A DNA stretch of 64,000 nucleotides from Pseudanabaena mucicola str. Chao 1806 (GCF_030323025.1 NZ_CP097329.1:3644001-3708000), one strand, 5' to 3'; shown: positions 8,680-17,907, counted from the stretch's first letter. The notes: a model not told the origin generated them from the letters alone. Numbers and translations are program-made.

Positions 8680-9396
8680 ATGACGGATTGGTTGCAACGT
8701 ACAGAATTACTGATTGGTGCTAATGGATTGCACAAGCTCAAGCAAGCAAACGTTTTAGTTGTCGGTATGGGTGGTGTTGGCAGTTTTGCGGCGGAATTTT
8801 TATGTCGAGCAGGTATTGGGCGAATGACTATCGTTGATGGCGATCGCGTTGATCCTTCTAACAAAAATCGGCAGATTGTCGCACTCAATAGTACTGTTGA
8901 TGTCCATAAAGCAGATGTAATGTCTCAACGGATACAGGATATTAATCCAGAAATTCAGTTGACAGCAATTAAGGAATTTCTTACGCCTGATTTGATGATG
9001 GAGCTAGTCACGACCAAATTTGACTGGGTGCTAGATTGTATCGATAGTTTGCAACCAAAGCTCTATTTTCTTGGGGCAGCAGTTACTAATGGGGTGAAGG
9101 TTGTGAGCAGTATGGGCGCAGGAGGTCGTATCGATCCGCAGAAGGTGAGAATCGCCCCAATTTTTGAAACGGATTGCTGTCGTTTTGCTTATAAGGTAAG
9201 AAAAGGACTAAGACGTAAGGGCTTTGGAAAAGCGAATATTATTGCGGTCTATTCTGAGGAGTTAGTAAATCGGGAATCTTTGCAATTAACTGATGGCAGT
9301 AATTTCAAGCGATCATATTACGGTACGATTTCTTACATACCTGCCCTATTTGGGATCAATATGGCAAGTATTGTCATTCGCGATCTAATGCAATAA
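8680..9396 (+). CDS. tcdA: tRNA threonylcarbamoyladenosine dehydratase (TcdA/CsdL, ThiF family)
   Basis: E1-like enzyme that uses ATP to dehydrate t6A37 of tRNA to the cyclic ct6A form. The Rossmann nucleotide motif GMGGVGSFAAE sits near residue 32, followed by the ThiF-family Arg/Asp elements VDGDRVDPSNKNRQ and the catalytic-region DCIDSLQPK. The length (about 238) fits TcdA rather than ThiF/MoeB. I take the ATG at 8680 (MTDWLQRTELLIG); a TTG at 8659 would add seven hydrophobic residues. tsaB, from the upstream t6A pathway, is also in this window but not linked. Confidence 0.88.
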   Translation: MTDWLQRTELLIGANGLHKLKQANVLVVGMGGVGSFAAEFLCRAGIGRMTIVDGDRVDPSNKNRQIVALNSTVDVHKADVMSQRIQDINPEIQLTAIKEFLTPDLMMELVTTKFDWVLDCIDSLQPKLYFLGAAVTNGVKVVSSMGAGGRIDPQKVRIAPIFETDCCRFAYKVRKGLRRKGFGKANIIAVYSEELVNRESLQLTDGSNFKRSYYGTISYIPALFGINMASIVIRDLMQ

Positions 9397-9424
9397 AAAA
9401 GGACTCACTCTGTAAGTCTTTTTT
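9395..9424. terminator. Probable bidirectional terminator tcdA / tRNA-Gly
   Basis: AAAAAAGGACT faces AAGTCTTTTTT in a short stem with flanking A and T tracts on both sides. It sits immediately 3' of tcdA (plus) and of tRNA-Gly (minus). Confidence 0.6.
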
Positions 9425-9429
9425 ATGTA

Positions 9430-9500
9430 AGCGAATGGCGGGAATCGAACCCGCAACATCTGCTTGGAAGGCAGAGGTTTTACCACTAAACTACATTCGC
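9430..9500 (-). tRNA. tRNA-Gly (anticodon TCC)
   Basis: A 71-nt cloverleaf on the minus strand: acceptor GCGAATG/CATTCGC, discriminator U as usual for bacterial tRNA-Gly, anticodon stem TCTGC/GCAGA around loop CTTCCAA (anticodon TCC) and T arm CGGGTTCGATTCCCG. CCA is not encoded. It reads GGA and GGG codons. Confidence 0.94.
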
Positions 9501-9606
9501 AATTCTATACTCTTCGTACGCAGTTATTAACTATAGCAGTGATCGCAATATTGTCAAAGCATTTCTTGGAAATTTGCTAAGGTGCAACTTAGCAAAAGTT
9601 TGGGCG

Positions 9607-10356
9607 TTAGAACTCACAATAACCTTGCTCCATTTCAATGCGATCAAGTACCTTTAAGCCGCGTGGGTCGCCCAGTTTCCGCAAAGCATTACGGGCATCA
9701 GTCTGTACACTAAGATCTTCATCATCGAGAGCATAGATCAGAACATCTACCGCATCATGATAAATTTCATCTTGGGTCTCAAATTCACTCCGCTTTTGGA
9801 CAATCAGTTTGCCCAGAGACCATGCACAGTTTCCACGTACAGCCGATACAGTATCTTTCGTTAAAGCTTCCATCAATGGCTCGATCGCTTCTATATCTCC
9901 CAACTGTCCCAGTGCACTTGCCGCCCATAGGCGTACTGCGGTAATGTCATACTTGAGGGCTGAAATTAGTGGTTTTAGCCCCAATGCTGCTCGGCAAGTC
10001 CCTAAAGCCCAGACGATACCTTTACGAACATAACCATTCCAATCTTGGTTGAGCTGCTCAATTAATGGGATAATCGCTTTTTCACTTTTATTGCGTCCAA
10101 GCGCATAGGCAACACTGACACGCACAAGGGGACACTCATCTTGAAGTAGTTTGATTAGAGGGGGGATGGCTCGCTCATCCTCTAGTTCACAAAAAGCTCT
10201 AGCAGCCTGCATTCTCTCTAGGACTGCATCTGAATTCAGAAGGGCTAACATTTCATCAGGATCAGGAAGAGGACTTTCCTCTTCGGGGGGCAAGTCCAAG
10301 GGGCTAAGTGGAGATGCTTCAATATCTAAAATTGTTAGGTCGTCATTGCGTGTCAT
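9607..10356 (-). CDS. HEAT-repeat protein (PBS-lyase-type repeats)
   Basis: A 249-residue alpha-solenoid protein. From about residue 45 onward there are five to six HEAT units of the PBS-lyase type: ERAIPPLIKLLQDECPLVRV, SVAYALGRNKSEKAIIPLIE, VRLWAASALGQLGDIEAIEP, VRGNCAWSLGKL. The first 40 residues are acidic and Pro-rich. Such repeats occur in phycobilin lyases (CpcE/CpcF, NblB) but also in many unrelated scaffold proteins, and nothing here singles out a lyase. ATG at 10354-10356. Monocistronic on the minus strand. Confidence 0.8.
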   Translation of the reverse strand: MTRNDDLTILDIEASPLSPLDLPPEEESPLPDPDEMLALLNSDAVLERMQAARAFCELEDERAIPPLIKLLQDECPLVRVSVAYALGRNKSEKAIIPLIEQLNQDWNGYVRKGIVWALGTCRAALGLKPLISALKYDITAVRLWAASALGQLGDIEAIEPLMEALTKDTVSAVRGNCAWSLGKLIVQKRSEFETQDEIYHDAVDVLIYALDDEDLSVQTDARNALRKLGDPRGLKVLDRIEMEQGYCEF

Positions 10357-10461
10357 GGCGATCGTAATGGCAAAAAGTCAGGCATAGTCAGAATGCCCCG
10401 ATGTGTAGTTGTTATCTTACAGTGCTTTGTCCTGCTTTGCTAACTACGATTTTAAACATAG

Positions 10462-10498
10462 ATAGTTATGCGGTCTGCGTAGCAGACCGCATAACTAT
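10462..10498. terminator. 17-bp perfect hairpin 3' of the phosphotransferase gene
   Basis: ATAGTTATGCGGTCTGC is followed by loop GTA and the exact complement GCAGACCGCATAACTAT. It is downstream of the minus-strand gene ending at 10538, so it may end that transcript. The tip (CTGCGTAGCAG) is like other dispersed hairpins here. Confidence 0.5.
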
Positions 10499-10537
10499 TT
10501 GTGGGACACACAGCGTGCAGCATAGCTTTTCTAAGTA

Positions 10538-11560
10538 CTAAAATGGCTTCCAATCGGGCGATCGCAACATTTTAAAGTGCTCGAGGCGATAGAGGAAATA
10601 ACTTTCGTCCAGTTTGCTGTGATTGTGGACAATGGCTGACTTAACACTAATCGCCCATGACCAGATCTGTGCAGCTTGCATCAGTGGCTGCATACATCTT
10701 AATTCAATCTCCTCAAGGGGTTGTGCGTTTTGATAACCGTGCAAAAAAGCCTTACGAACACTGGGGCTAATCCCCGCCTGCAAAGTCACTTGTAGAAACT
10801 TTGCAATATCAAAAGATCGCCAGCCATAGCCACACTGATCAAAATCAAAGAGGGTAATCTCGTTAGTTTCCGTGAAATGCACATTGCCACTATGCGGATC
10901 GCCCCAGCAGACGCTCCAAAGGGGAAATTCTTGAGGCAGATGGCGAATTTGTTCTTTAATTTGGGCGATTGCTTCATTCATATATGTACGAGCCATGTCG
11001 TTAAAAAATGGCGAAAGATCTCGGAAGGAATCGTCAAGTAAGTAGCTAATGGTCAAATGGGGACGAGCCACATGGCATTGAAAGTTTTGGGCAGTATCAT
11101 GCAATTGAGCAACTATTTCACCCAATTTTTGCGCTTGAGTTTTATTAAGATCACCAACCGCAATTTGACCTGCGGCATGGGTAAAGAGTGAGGCATAGCG
11201 TTTGCCCTCAAGAGCTGGAATCTCGATCGCTAATTGCCCATCCTCAGTCGCAAGGGGATAGGCAACGGGAATATAGTTTTTATGTAAAAAGGTTAATAAC
11301 TCTAACTCAAACTCAATTTCGGATCTGGATCGCCAATGGGCATGGGAAACTCGCAAAATATAGCGATTATCATTAGTTTCCACCAAATAGATATCGCTCA
11401 ATCCTCGCATCCAGAAAACACAGCTAGTAATTTCTCCCACTGCATAACGAGACAAAATGCGATCAACCAATGCTTGCGGCGCAAGAGTAGAATAGGTGAT
11501 CGGAAAAATATGGTCAGTTGGACGGGGGCCCTCCTTGAGATACCAATCTGCGACAGGCAT
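10538..11560 (-). CDS. APH-family phosphotransferase (aminoglycoside/homoserine kinase-like)
   Basis: A protein-kinase-like small-molecule kinase of about 340 residues. The N-lobe contains RYILRVSHAHWRS (putative ATP-binding region); the catalytic loop is WGDPHSGNVHF in place of the usual HGDxHxxN, and the metal-binding motif is LFDFDQCGYGWRSFDIAKFL. This pattern is closest to the SrkA/homoserine-kinase-II-like APH group. The substrate cannot be told from sequence; it need not be an antibiotic. I prefer the ATG at 11558-11560 over a TTG nine bases upstream. Confidence 0.8.
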   Translation of the reverse strand: MPVADWYLKEGPRPTDHIFPITYSTLAPQALVDRILSRYAVGEITSCVFWMRGLSDIYLVETNDNRYILRVSHAHWRSRSEIEFELELLTFLHKNYIPVAYPLATEDGQLAIEIPALEGKRYASLFTHAAGQIAVGDLNKTQAQKLGEIVAQLHDTAQNFQCHVARPHLTISYLLDDSFRDLSPFFNDMARTYMNEAIAQIKEQIRHLPQEFPLWSVCWGDPHSGNVHFTETNEITLFDFDQCGYGWRSFDIAKFLQVTLQAGISPSVRKAFLHGYQNAQPLEEIELRCMQPLMQAAQIWSWAISVKSAIVHNHSKLDESYFLYRLEHFKMLRSPDWKPF

Positions 11561-11680
11561 GGTGATCAATTGGGTGAATTTTGAGCGATACTTCTAGATA
11601 TATCGCAGACTCAAAATCGAAAGTGTTTACCAAAAACCAAAAGATATTTTTGTCTTTTACCTAGCAGCAATCAAAAATAT

Positions 11681-11783
11681 AAGTAGCTCAACATAAGTAA
11701 ACTAAAAACCGCGAGTTTTGTTCCGCCCGCGTAGCGACCGGAACAAAACTCGCGGTTTGGGTTTTAATTAAGTTGAGCTACTT
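11681..11783. repeat. Palindromic repeat family B, copy 1
   Basis: About 103 bp bounded by AAGTAGCTCAAC and GTTGAGCTACTT as terminal inverted repeats. The inner hairpin pairs AAACCGCGAGTTTTGTTCC with GGAACAAAACTCGCGGTTT. A second copy in the opposite orientation lies at 15231-15333. The termini and duplication suggest a non-autonomous mobile element. Confidence 0.85.
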
Positions 11784-11785
11784 AG

Positions 11786-11860
11786 CAGTCCTAAATCATT
11801 TGTAGATTTTGGGATTCGTGAAAGCGCTCAGCGCTTCCGCAAACTATTTAGGATTGCTAT
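11786..11860. repeat. Palindromic repeat family C, copy 1
   Basis: Begins AGTCCTAAATCATTTGTAG and ends TTTAGGATTGCTAT, with central GAAAGCGCTCAGCGCTTCC. It abuts family B copy 1 on the left and the trmB start region on the right. A second, inverted copy with a different centre is at 47739-47828. Confidence 0.75.
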
Positions 11861-11878
11861 ATTTTGTAGTTTTTGGCT

Positions 11879-12613
11879 ATGCTAAAGAATATGCAGCAGA
11901 ACTCCTTAACCCCTCATAAAATTGTCAATGTCACCAATGTAGGTGAAGTCGTCGTCAATGTCACTAATGAAAATGTGTCTCGAAGGGCGCGAGTACGGGA
12001 GCATGTCAATCCCCTTGCCAAAAAATATAGCTTCGCGATCGCACCGCCAGTATGGACAGAGATTTACGCTGATTGGTCAAAACCTCTCAGCCTCGATATT
12101 GGCTCCGCAAGAGGACGCTACATTTTACAGATGGCGCAACTAAAGCCTGATTGGAACTTTTTGGGTTTAGAAATTCGCGAGCCACTTGTCGATCGCTGTA
12201 ATGAAGTGCGTGACGAACTTGGTTTAACTAATTTGCATTACATCTTTTGCAATGCAAATGTATCACTAGCAGGTTTGTTAACTAAAAATTCTTTGCATGA
12301 GGTCACTGTCCAATTTCCCGATCCTTGGTTTAAACGTCGTCAGCAAAAACGCCGCACTGTCCAGCCTGAATTGGTCGCAACCTTGTCAGAGTTATTAGTT
12401 CCCAATGCTCCCGTATTTTTGCAGTCAGATATTTTGGAAGTTGCCGAGGATATGCGCCAACATTTTGAAAACAATGATAACTTCATCAATCTAGCAGGAA
12501 AAAACAATTTTGCTGACGACACTATTTCCCCTGAGCATATTCCTACAGAACGCGAGAGTTCCGTCCTATCACAGGGATTACCCATATATAGAGTCTATTT
12601 AAAACGCAAGTAA
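11879..12613 (+). CDS. trmB: tRNA (guanine-N7-)-methyltransferase
   Basis: SAM-dependent enzyme that makes m7G46 in tRNA variable loops. The SAM motif LDIGSARGRYILQMA is followed by GLEIREPLVDRC, and the TrmB hallmark VQFPDPWFKRRQQKRR (DPW motif) is intact; the C-terminal TERE/LPIYRVYLKRK end is typical. An Asn/Val-rich N-terminal stretch of about 35 residues precedes the core. The start is uncertain: TTG 11873, ATG 11879 and ATG 11891 are all in frame; I use 11879. Tail-to-tail with the GGDEF-EAL gene, 45 bp apart, with no clear terminator. Confidence 0.92.
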   Translation: MLKNMQQNSLTPHKIVNVTNVGEVVVNVTNENVSRRARVREHVNPLAKKYSFAIAPPVWTEIYADWSKPLSLDIGSARGRYILQMAQLKPDWNFLGLEIREPLVDRCNEVRDELGLTNLHYIFCNANVSLAGLLTKNSLHEVTVQFPDPWFKRRQQKRRTVQPELVATLSELLVPNAPVFLQSDILEVAEDMRQHFENNDNFINLAGKNNFADDTISPEHIPTERESSVLSQGLPIYRVYLKRK

Positions 12614-12658
12614 CTTAAAACCTGCTTTGAGAGAGGGTGGACTACGCCCGAACTGAAA

Positions 12659-15196
12659 TTACTTAAATTGAGCTTGGAGTAATAAGGTTGCTTCGTGTGC
12701 AGGGACTGGACGGCTGAAGAGATAACCCTGAACCGCATCACAATTATGCGCTTGCAAAAACTCTAACTGCTCTTTACGTTCTACACCCTCAGCAATCACA
12801 GTCAGATTAAGATTATGGGCCATAGCAATAATTGCTGATGTTATTGCCGCATCCTCGCTATTTTGAGGAGTTTCACGCACAAAACAAGCATCAATTTTAA
12901 CCTTGCTAACGGGTAGTAGCCGTAAATAACTCAGAGAAGAATAACCAGTGCCAAAATCATCGATCGATACATGCATACCCAAGGACTGTAATTGGCGCAG
13001 TATTTTGATGACTGTATTCTGGTCTTGCATCACCAAGCTTTCGGTAATCTCTAGTTCTAGATACTGTGGCTCTAAATCTGTTTCTGCAAGAATTTGCATA
13101 ATGCGATCGCACAAATCTGGTGACTGGAACTGTTTGACCGAAAAATTCACAGCAACTCGAATATATGGCAAACCATTTTGTTGCCAAAAGCGAGTTTGCT
13201 TACTGGCAGTCCGCAAAATCCATTCTCCCAACCTCACAATCAGACCATGCTCCTCTGCGGCAGGAATAAATTGATTGGGAGGAACCCAACCTAATTCAGG
13301 ATGTAGCCACCTCACTAAAGCTTCTACGCAATCAATTTCTCCCGTCACTAGATTAATCTGAGGTTGATAAAAAACTTGAAATTCGGAGCGTTCTAGGGCT
13401 TGACGAATGCCATTCTTGATTGCCACATATTCCATGACTTGAGCGCTGATCGCATGGTTATACAATTGATAATGATTGCGACCGCGTTCTTTTGCACGAA
13501 ACATTGCCGTATCTGCATGTTTCATTAAGGTATCCTCATCCATACCATCACTGGGATAAAGACTAATGCCGATACTTGTCCCAATATATAGTGCCATCTC
13601 TTCCACAAAGAACGGAACTTCAAAGGACTTTAAGATTAACTGGGCGAATTGCTTAATTGACTCTACGTTTTGCAAATCGGACACAAAGATCATAAATTCA
13701 TCGCCGCCCATTCTGGCTAAGAAAGTACTTTCAGATATGTACTCACTCAGCCTTTTGGCAACTTCAATTAAGAGGCGATCGCCTGCGGCATGACCCATTG
13801 TGTCATTGACTAATTTAAAGCGGTCTAGATCTAGAAATAAAACCGCAAGTAAAGGAGGAATTAGTTTAACTTCTACCTCCTGCATCTGATCTAAGTATGA
13901 ATGTAACTTCTCATAAGCATTATTCAGGGCTTTAGAAAGGCGATCGCGGAATAAAACTCGATTTGGTAAATTGGTTAGCGAGTCATGGAAGGCAAGATGT
14001 TCAATCTCTGCTTTTGCAATTTTGCTGGCAGTAATATCCTCAACTGTTCCTTCAAAATAAAGAACATTGCCTGCAACATCATGAATAGCATATACATTTT
14101 CCGAAGTCCAAATGATCGTACCATCCTTACGATAGACCTTAGACTCAAATGATTTCACATCCTCTTGTTCTTTCAAAAGGTTAATTAGTTCTAGTCTTCG
14201 TTGGGGATCAACATATAATTGGCTGCCAATATCAGTCAAATTCTCAATTAAATCTTCAGATGATGCATAGCCATAGATTTTCGCAAGCATTGGATTGGCA
14301 ATTAAGAAACGTCCATCCACTGATGATTGAAAAATGCCTTCTATAGCATTCTCAAAAATGCTGCGATACTTAGCTTCTGCTCTTTTGAGTGCTTCCTCAG
14401 CTTGCATCTTTTGCGTCACATCATTAATTAAAATCAGTTCGCATTTACGATTGTTATAGGTTAGAGTATGCGCTGAAACTGATACGATGATATGGCTGCC
14501 ATCTTTTTTGCAATGTCGCCATACATCAGGTTCAGTGAAGCCTACTGATACCTTAGAGATCGCTTCCAGTAAACGCGGAACATCCTCAGGTGGACGAATA
14601 TCCTGCACAGTCATCGATAGAAATTCGGCTTCACTATAACCGTAGTGATTAATAGCAGCTTGATTGACCGCTAAAAACTGCAATGTCTCAATATCATAAA
14701 TCCACATCGGATTGGGATTATTTTCAAATAGATAGCGCGTTCGATTATCAGCATCATGTTGATTCTTGGCAGTTTGTTCCCAATCCGTTATATCCTCAAA
14801 GCGATTAAAAAAACTAGGTTCCTTCGTATTATCCAAAGATAGATCAGTACTTTGTAATACTTGGACAATTTGGCCATCTTCGCGGATATAGCGCACATTC
14901 AGATAGCAATGATCGATTTCTCTGGATAACAATCTCTCCTTGAGGAAGTAGTAAGCTGATAGGTCATCGGGATGGCAGATTTGCTCGTATTTGAGTTGAG
15001 AGATTTGTGAAGTGCTATAACCTAACAAATCACAAAAGGAGATGCTTACATCAAGAATTTGATCATCTAACGTGGTCTCAAAAACTCCAACCGTACTATT
15101 TTCGATACATTTAGCAATACGCATCAAGTTCTTAAGACGCTCTTCTTTGAGAATCTCTTGATAGATCGGGTTCAGATTTTGGTATCTTTCAGCCAA
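12659..15196 (-). CDS. PAS-PAS-PAS-GGDEF-EAL cyclic-di-GMP signalling protein
   Basis: Cytosolic 845-residue regulator with no transmembrane segment. Three PAS-like domains lie at about 30-140, 150-265 and 272-392; the GGDEF motif (RMGGDEF) is at 497-501 and EAL (VEALVRWLHP) at 625-627. Both catalytic signatures look intact, including the metal-binding ITESLV and IDDFGTGYSSL of the EAL domain, so it could make and break c-di-GMP; which dominates is unknown. Start is TTG at 15194-15196 with AAGG about eight bases upstream; an internal ATG at 15124 is an alternative. No haem or flavin residues stand out in the PAS domains. Confidence 0.9.
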   Translation of the reverse strand: MAERYQNLNPIYQEILKEERLKNLMRIAKCIENSTVGVFETTLDDQILDVSISFCDLLGYSTSQISQLKYEQICHPDDLSAYYFLKERLLSREIDHCYLNVRYIREDGQIVQVLQSTDLSLDNTKEPSFFNRFEDITDWEQTAKNQHDADNRTRYLFENNPNPMWIYDIETLQFLAVNQAAINHYGYSEAEFLSMTVQDIRPPEDVPRLLEAISKVSVGFTEPDVWRHCKKDGSHIIVSVSAHTLTYNNRKCELILINDVTQKMQAEEALKRAEAKYRSIFENAIEGIFQSSVDGRFLIANPMLAKIYGYASSEDLIENLTDIGSQLYVDPQRRLELINLLKEQEDVKSFESKVYRKDGTIIWTSENVYAIHDVAGNVLYFEGTVEDITASKIAKAEIEHLAFHDSLTNLPNRVLFRDRLSKALNNAYEKLHSYLDQMQEVEVKLIPPLLAVLFLDLDRFKLVNDTMGHAAGDRLLIEVAKRLSEYISESTFLARMGGDEFMIFVSDLQNVESIKQFAQLILKSFEVPFFVEEMALYIGTSIGISLYPSDGMDEDTLMKHADTAMFRAKERGRNHYQLYNHAISAQVMEYVAIKNGIRQALERSEFQVFYQPQINLVTGEIDCVEALVRWLHPELGWVPPNQFIPAAEEHGLIVRLGEWILRTASKQTRFWQQNGLPYIRVAVNFSVKQFQSPDLCDRIMQILAETDLEPQYLELEITESLVMQDQNTVIKILRQLQSLGMHVSIDDFGTGYSSLSYLRLLPVSKVKIDACFVRETPQNSEDAAITSAIIAMAHNLNLTVIAEGVERKEQLEFLQAHNCDAVQGYLFSRPVPAHEATLLLQAQFK

Positions 15197-15230
15197 CTTT
15201 TTTACCTTGTCGGTCTTACAAAATTATTCT

Positions 15231-15333
15231 AAGTAGCTCAACTTGATTACAACCCAAACCGAGAATTTTGTTCCACCCGCTACGCGGGCGGAACAAAATT
15301 CTCGGTTTTTAGTTTACTTATGTCTAGCTACTT
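15231..15333. repeat. Palindromic repeat family B, copy 2 (inverted)
   Basis: Same termini as the copy at 11681-11783 (AAGTAGCTCAAC at left, TAGCTACTT at right) in reverse orientation. The inner hairpin pairs AAACCGAGAATTTTGTTCC with GGAACAAAATTCTCGGTTT. Compared with copy 1, CGCGAG has become CGAGAA on one arm with a matching change on the other, i.e. compensatory change that keeps the stem. Confidence 0.85.
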
Positions 15334-15338
15334 ATGTA

Positions 15339-16049
15339 CTAAATCATACTTAAAGCTAAATTTACAAGCTGCTCATTTGATAATGGAACTGGCAACTGTC
15401 GAATCTGCACTCGATCGCGATAGTGTTGTAATTTATGCGCGATCGCTTCCGTAATACCTCCTTCCGTTAGAAAATATGGTAATACATTGATGCGATCAAT
15501 GCCTTGAGTAATCAGATGCTCGATCTGAGTTTCGATTTTGGGTTCAATTCCCCAATAAGCTGCGATCGCTTGACTCGACTTAGCTAGATTCTCTACTACT
15601 TGGTTCGCATCAGCTCGACGACTACCATGGGAAACTAAAATTCTGGCTTGTTTTTCAGGGGAATGCTGATCCGAATATTTCTCAAACTGGTGCGCTAGTA
15701 AATCAGGAATTTGCGAATGGGTTCCTAAGTGGGGAAGTATCCGCAATGTGATGCAATTTTGGAGATTACTTTGGGCGATCGCTACCTCATTGGGAATATC
15801 TTCACTAACATGAATTCCTGCCAATAGTAATAATGGCAAAACTGCAATTGTCGAAACACCATACTCGATGATTTCATTGGCAAATTTTTCTAATTGCTGA
15901 GCCAATGTGAGGGTCTGCCCCTCTAGACAGCCTCCACTAATGTATAGATTGCTTTGCGATCTCGCTACGGTTACGAGATCTTGTAATGCTGACCACGAAC
16001 GGCGATCGCTACTACCATGCGTTACCAGAAAAAGCGCTGTGGCGTTCAT
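15339..16049 (-). CDS. Sirohydrochlorin chelatase-like protein (CbiX/SirB family, two-domain)
   Basis: About 236 residues with two CbiX-type halves, each opening with a His motif: FLVTHGSSDRRSW (near residue 10) and RILVSHGSRRADANQ (near residue 130). These His residues bind and insert Fe or Co into sirohydrochlorin in the family, leading to sirohaem or cobalamin. I start at ATG 16047-16049 (MNATALFLVTHG), because the longer frame to 16127 adds residues without family character. The start region faces hflX. Confidence 0.82.
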   Translation of the reverse strand: MNATALFLVTHGSSDRRSWSALQDLVTVARSQSNLYISGGCLEGQTLTLAQQLEKFANEIIEYGVSTIAVLPLLLLAGIHVSEDIPNEVAIAQSNLQNCITLRILPHLGTHSQIPDLLAHQFEKYSDQHSPEKQARILVSHGSRRADANQVVENLAKSSQAIAAYWGIEPKIETQIEHLITQGIDRINVLPYFLTEGGITEAIAHKLQHYRDRVQIRQLPVPLSNEQLVNLALSMI

Positions 16050-16248
16050 CGTCTTTTGATTATAATGATAAACACTGCCTTGGATCTCACAGCCAATCAA
16101 GAGCCAAGCTGTTGTGGAGCGTTCCAAAACACTTGGATTTTTGATGAAATTGCGGAACCCTTAGCATTATTTACCATTATATCGAGTAACGCATATCGAA
16201 ACTATTTACGGAAAAACCCAAGGACTCAAGGCTCATCAATTAAAACAG

Positions 16249-17868
16249 TTGGAGCGTCTTTATCGAACACGATTGTCACAGGATAGCCTCACTACTCCCG
16301 AACTTGCTCAACGCCTGGCGATGGTCAGCGCTGAGCTAAAGGAATCTATCTGTATTTATCTCAATCGGCGCGGACAGGTGATTCGGGTGGCGATCGGTAC
16401 ACCAAATCAAACTAAAATTCCACCCTTAGAGTTGCCGCGCTATGGTAGCGATCGCCTGAGTGGTTTGCGCTGCATCTGGGTCACTCCTGATCCTGAACCA
16501 CCGAATACGACCGACCTCACGGCGATGTTAATGCAACGTCTAGATGCCTTGGTAATTTTACCTGTCAATCCTAAGGGCTATACTGAGCGTGGTTACTTGG
16601 CGCATTTACTGCCTGCTACTGATACAGAATTACCAGAAAAACAGGAGGCTTGGCGCGTATCTAAGCCCATGACTTTGGATAGTTTGTGCAAACAAGATTT
16701 TTTAGAATTAGTTGAAGGATTAGAAGAGGAATTTAGTCGTAATTTTGCGGGTAGAGCTACTGATGATGATCAAGATCGGGTGGTGCTCGTAGGCTTAATG
16801 ATGCAAAAGGAAAAATCTGACGCGATGCCTTTTTCCTTAATTGAGCTTGGTCATCTGGTGGAAAGTGCTGGCGGCAAAGTCCTCGATGCTCTCTGGCAAA
16901 AGCGTGAACGTCCCCATCCACAGACAGTGCTGGGTGAAGGTAAGGTTTTAGAATTAGCGATCGCCGCGCAAACTAAAGGTGCAAATCTGGTCGTATTTGA
17001 TCGCGAACTGACAGCTTCCCAAACTCGTAATCTCGAAAGAATGATTGGGCTCAGAGTTAGCGATCGCACGGAAGTAATTCTCGATATTTTTGCTCAACGC
17101 GCTCAAACATCAGAGGGAAAGTTACAGGTTGAGCTAGCACAATTAGAATATCGATTACCACGTCTAGCGGGTCACGGGCAGGCGCTCTCTAGGCTCGGTG
17201 GTGGTATTGGGACTCGCGGACCTGGCGAAACCAAATTGGAAACTGATCGCCGCGTGATCCAAAAGCGAATTACATTCCTGCAACAACAGGTCAATCGCTT
17301 GCAAGAACAGCGATCGCGGATTCGTCAAAAGCGTGTTGATCAGGAAGTTCCCACAGTGGCGATCGTTGGTTATACCAATGCGGGTAAATCAACTTTGCTC
17401 AATGCGATGACAAGATCAGATGTTTACGCTGCCGATAAGTTATTTGCAACCCTTGACCCCACCACCCGCCGTCTCAGCCTCACAGGTGAATATGGCAAAA
17501 TTCATACCGTTTTGCTGACTGATACCGTAGGTTTCATTCACGAACTACCGCATTCCCTCGTTGATGCCTTTCGCGCCACCTTGGAAGAGGTATCCGAAGC
17601 TGATGTTTTAGTCCATTTAGTCGATGCATCCCATGCTGCATGGGAAGATCAGCTTAAAGCTGTGGATAAAATCCTCAAGGATATGCCGATCGCTGTGGGA
17701 CCTACTCTATTAGTTTTTAATAAAATTGATGCTGTACCTGAGCCTCAGACAATTCTGGAGAAATATCCTGAAGCGATCGCTATTTCGGCTTTGAAACGTC
17801 AAGGCTTTGAGCAAATGAGTAAGTCATTGCTCAAACTCATTGAATATGCGATCGGCAAACTCAATTAA
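16249..17868 (+). CDS. hflX: Ribosome-associated GTPase HflX
   Basis: Obg-type GTPase that splits or rescues 70S ribosomes. The N-terminal HflX domain (PHPQTVLGEGKVLELAI, GANLVVFDRELTASQTRNLE), the Gly-rich linker SRLGGGIGTRGPGETKLE, then G1 GYTNAGKST, G3 DTVGF and G4 NKID are all present. The start is problematic: the only standard in-frame start is TTG at 16249, but homology to the usual N-terminus METIYG continues upstream as ETIYGKTQGLKAHQL, where ATC at 16195-16197 occupies the place of the initiator. The frame is open back to a TAG near 16160. Either ATC is used or the protein lacks about 18 residues. Confidence 0.9.
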   Translation: MERLYRTRLSQDSLTTPELAQRLAMVSAELKESICIYLNRRGQVIRVAIGTPNQTKIPPLELPRYGSDRLSGLRCIWVTPDPEPPNTTDLTAMLMQRLDALVILPVNPKGYTERGYLAHLLPATDTELPEKQEAWRVSKPMTLDSLCKQDFLELVEGLEEEFSRNFAGRATDDDQDRVVLVGLMMQKEKSDAMPFSLIELGHLVESAGGKVLDALWQKRERPHPQTVLGEGKVLELAIAAQTKGANLVVFDRELTASQTRNLERMIGLRVSDRTEVILDIFAQRAQTSEGKLQVELAQLEYRLPRLAGHGQALSRLGGGIGTRGPGETKLETDRRVIQKRITFLQQQVNRLQEQRSRIRQKRVDQEVPTVAIVGYTNAGKSTLLNAMTRSDVYAADKLFATLDPTTRRLSLTGEYGKIHTVLLTDTVGFIHELPHSLVDAFRATLEEVSEADVLVHLVDASHAAWEDQLKAVDKILKDMPIAVGPTLLVFNKIDAVPEPQTILEKYPEAIAISALKRQGFEQMSKSLLKLIEYAIGKLN

Positions 17869-17907
17869 TCAAAAAAGCCTCACTTTGCGAGGCTTTTTTG
17901 ATTAATT
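17863..17907 (+). terminator. Strong rho-independent terminator of hflX
   Basis: AATTAATCAAAAAAGCCTC pairs perfectly with GAGGCTTTTTTGATTAATT (19 bp, loop ACTTTGC). It overlaps the hflX stop codon and also faces the clpX 3' end. Confidence 0.85.

Noticed and set aside
5024-9500. tRNA-Arg and tRNA-Gly as possible integration sites of a genomic island
   Set aside because: No integrase, no duplicated tRNA 3' end and no foreign composition next to either tRNA.
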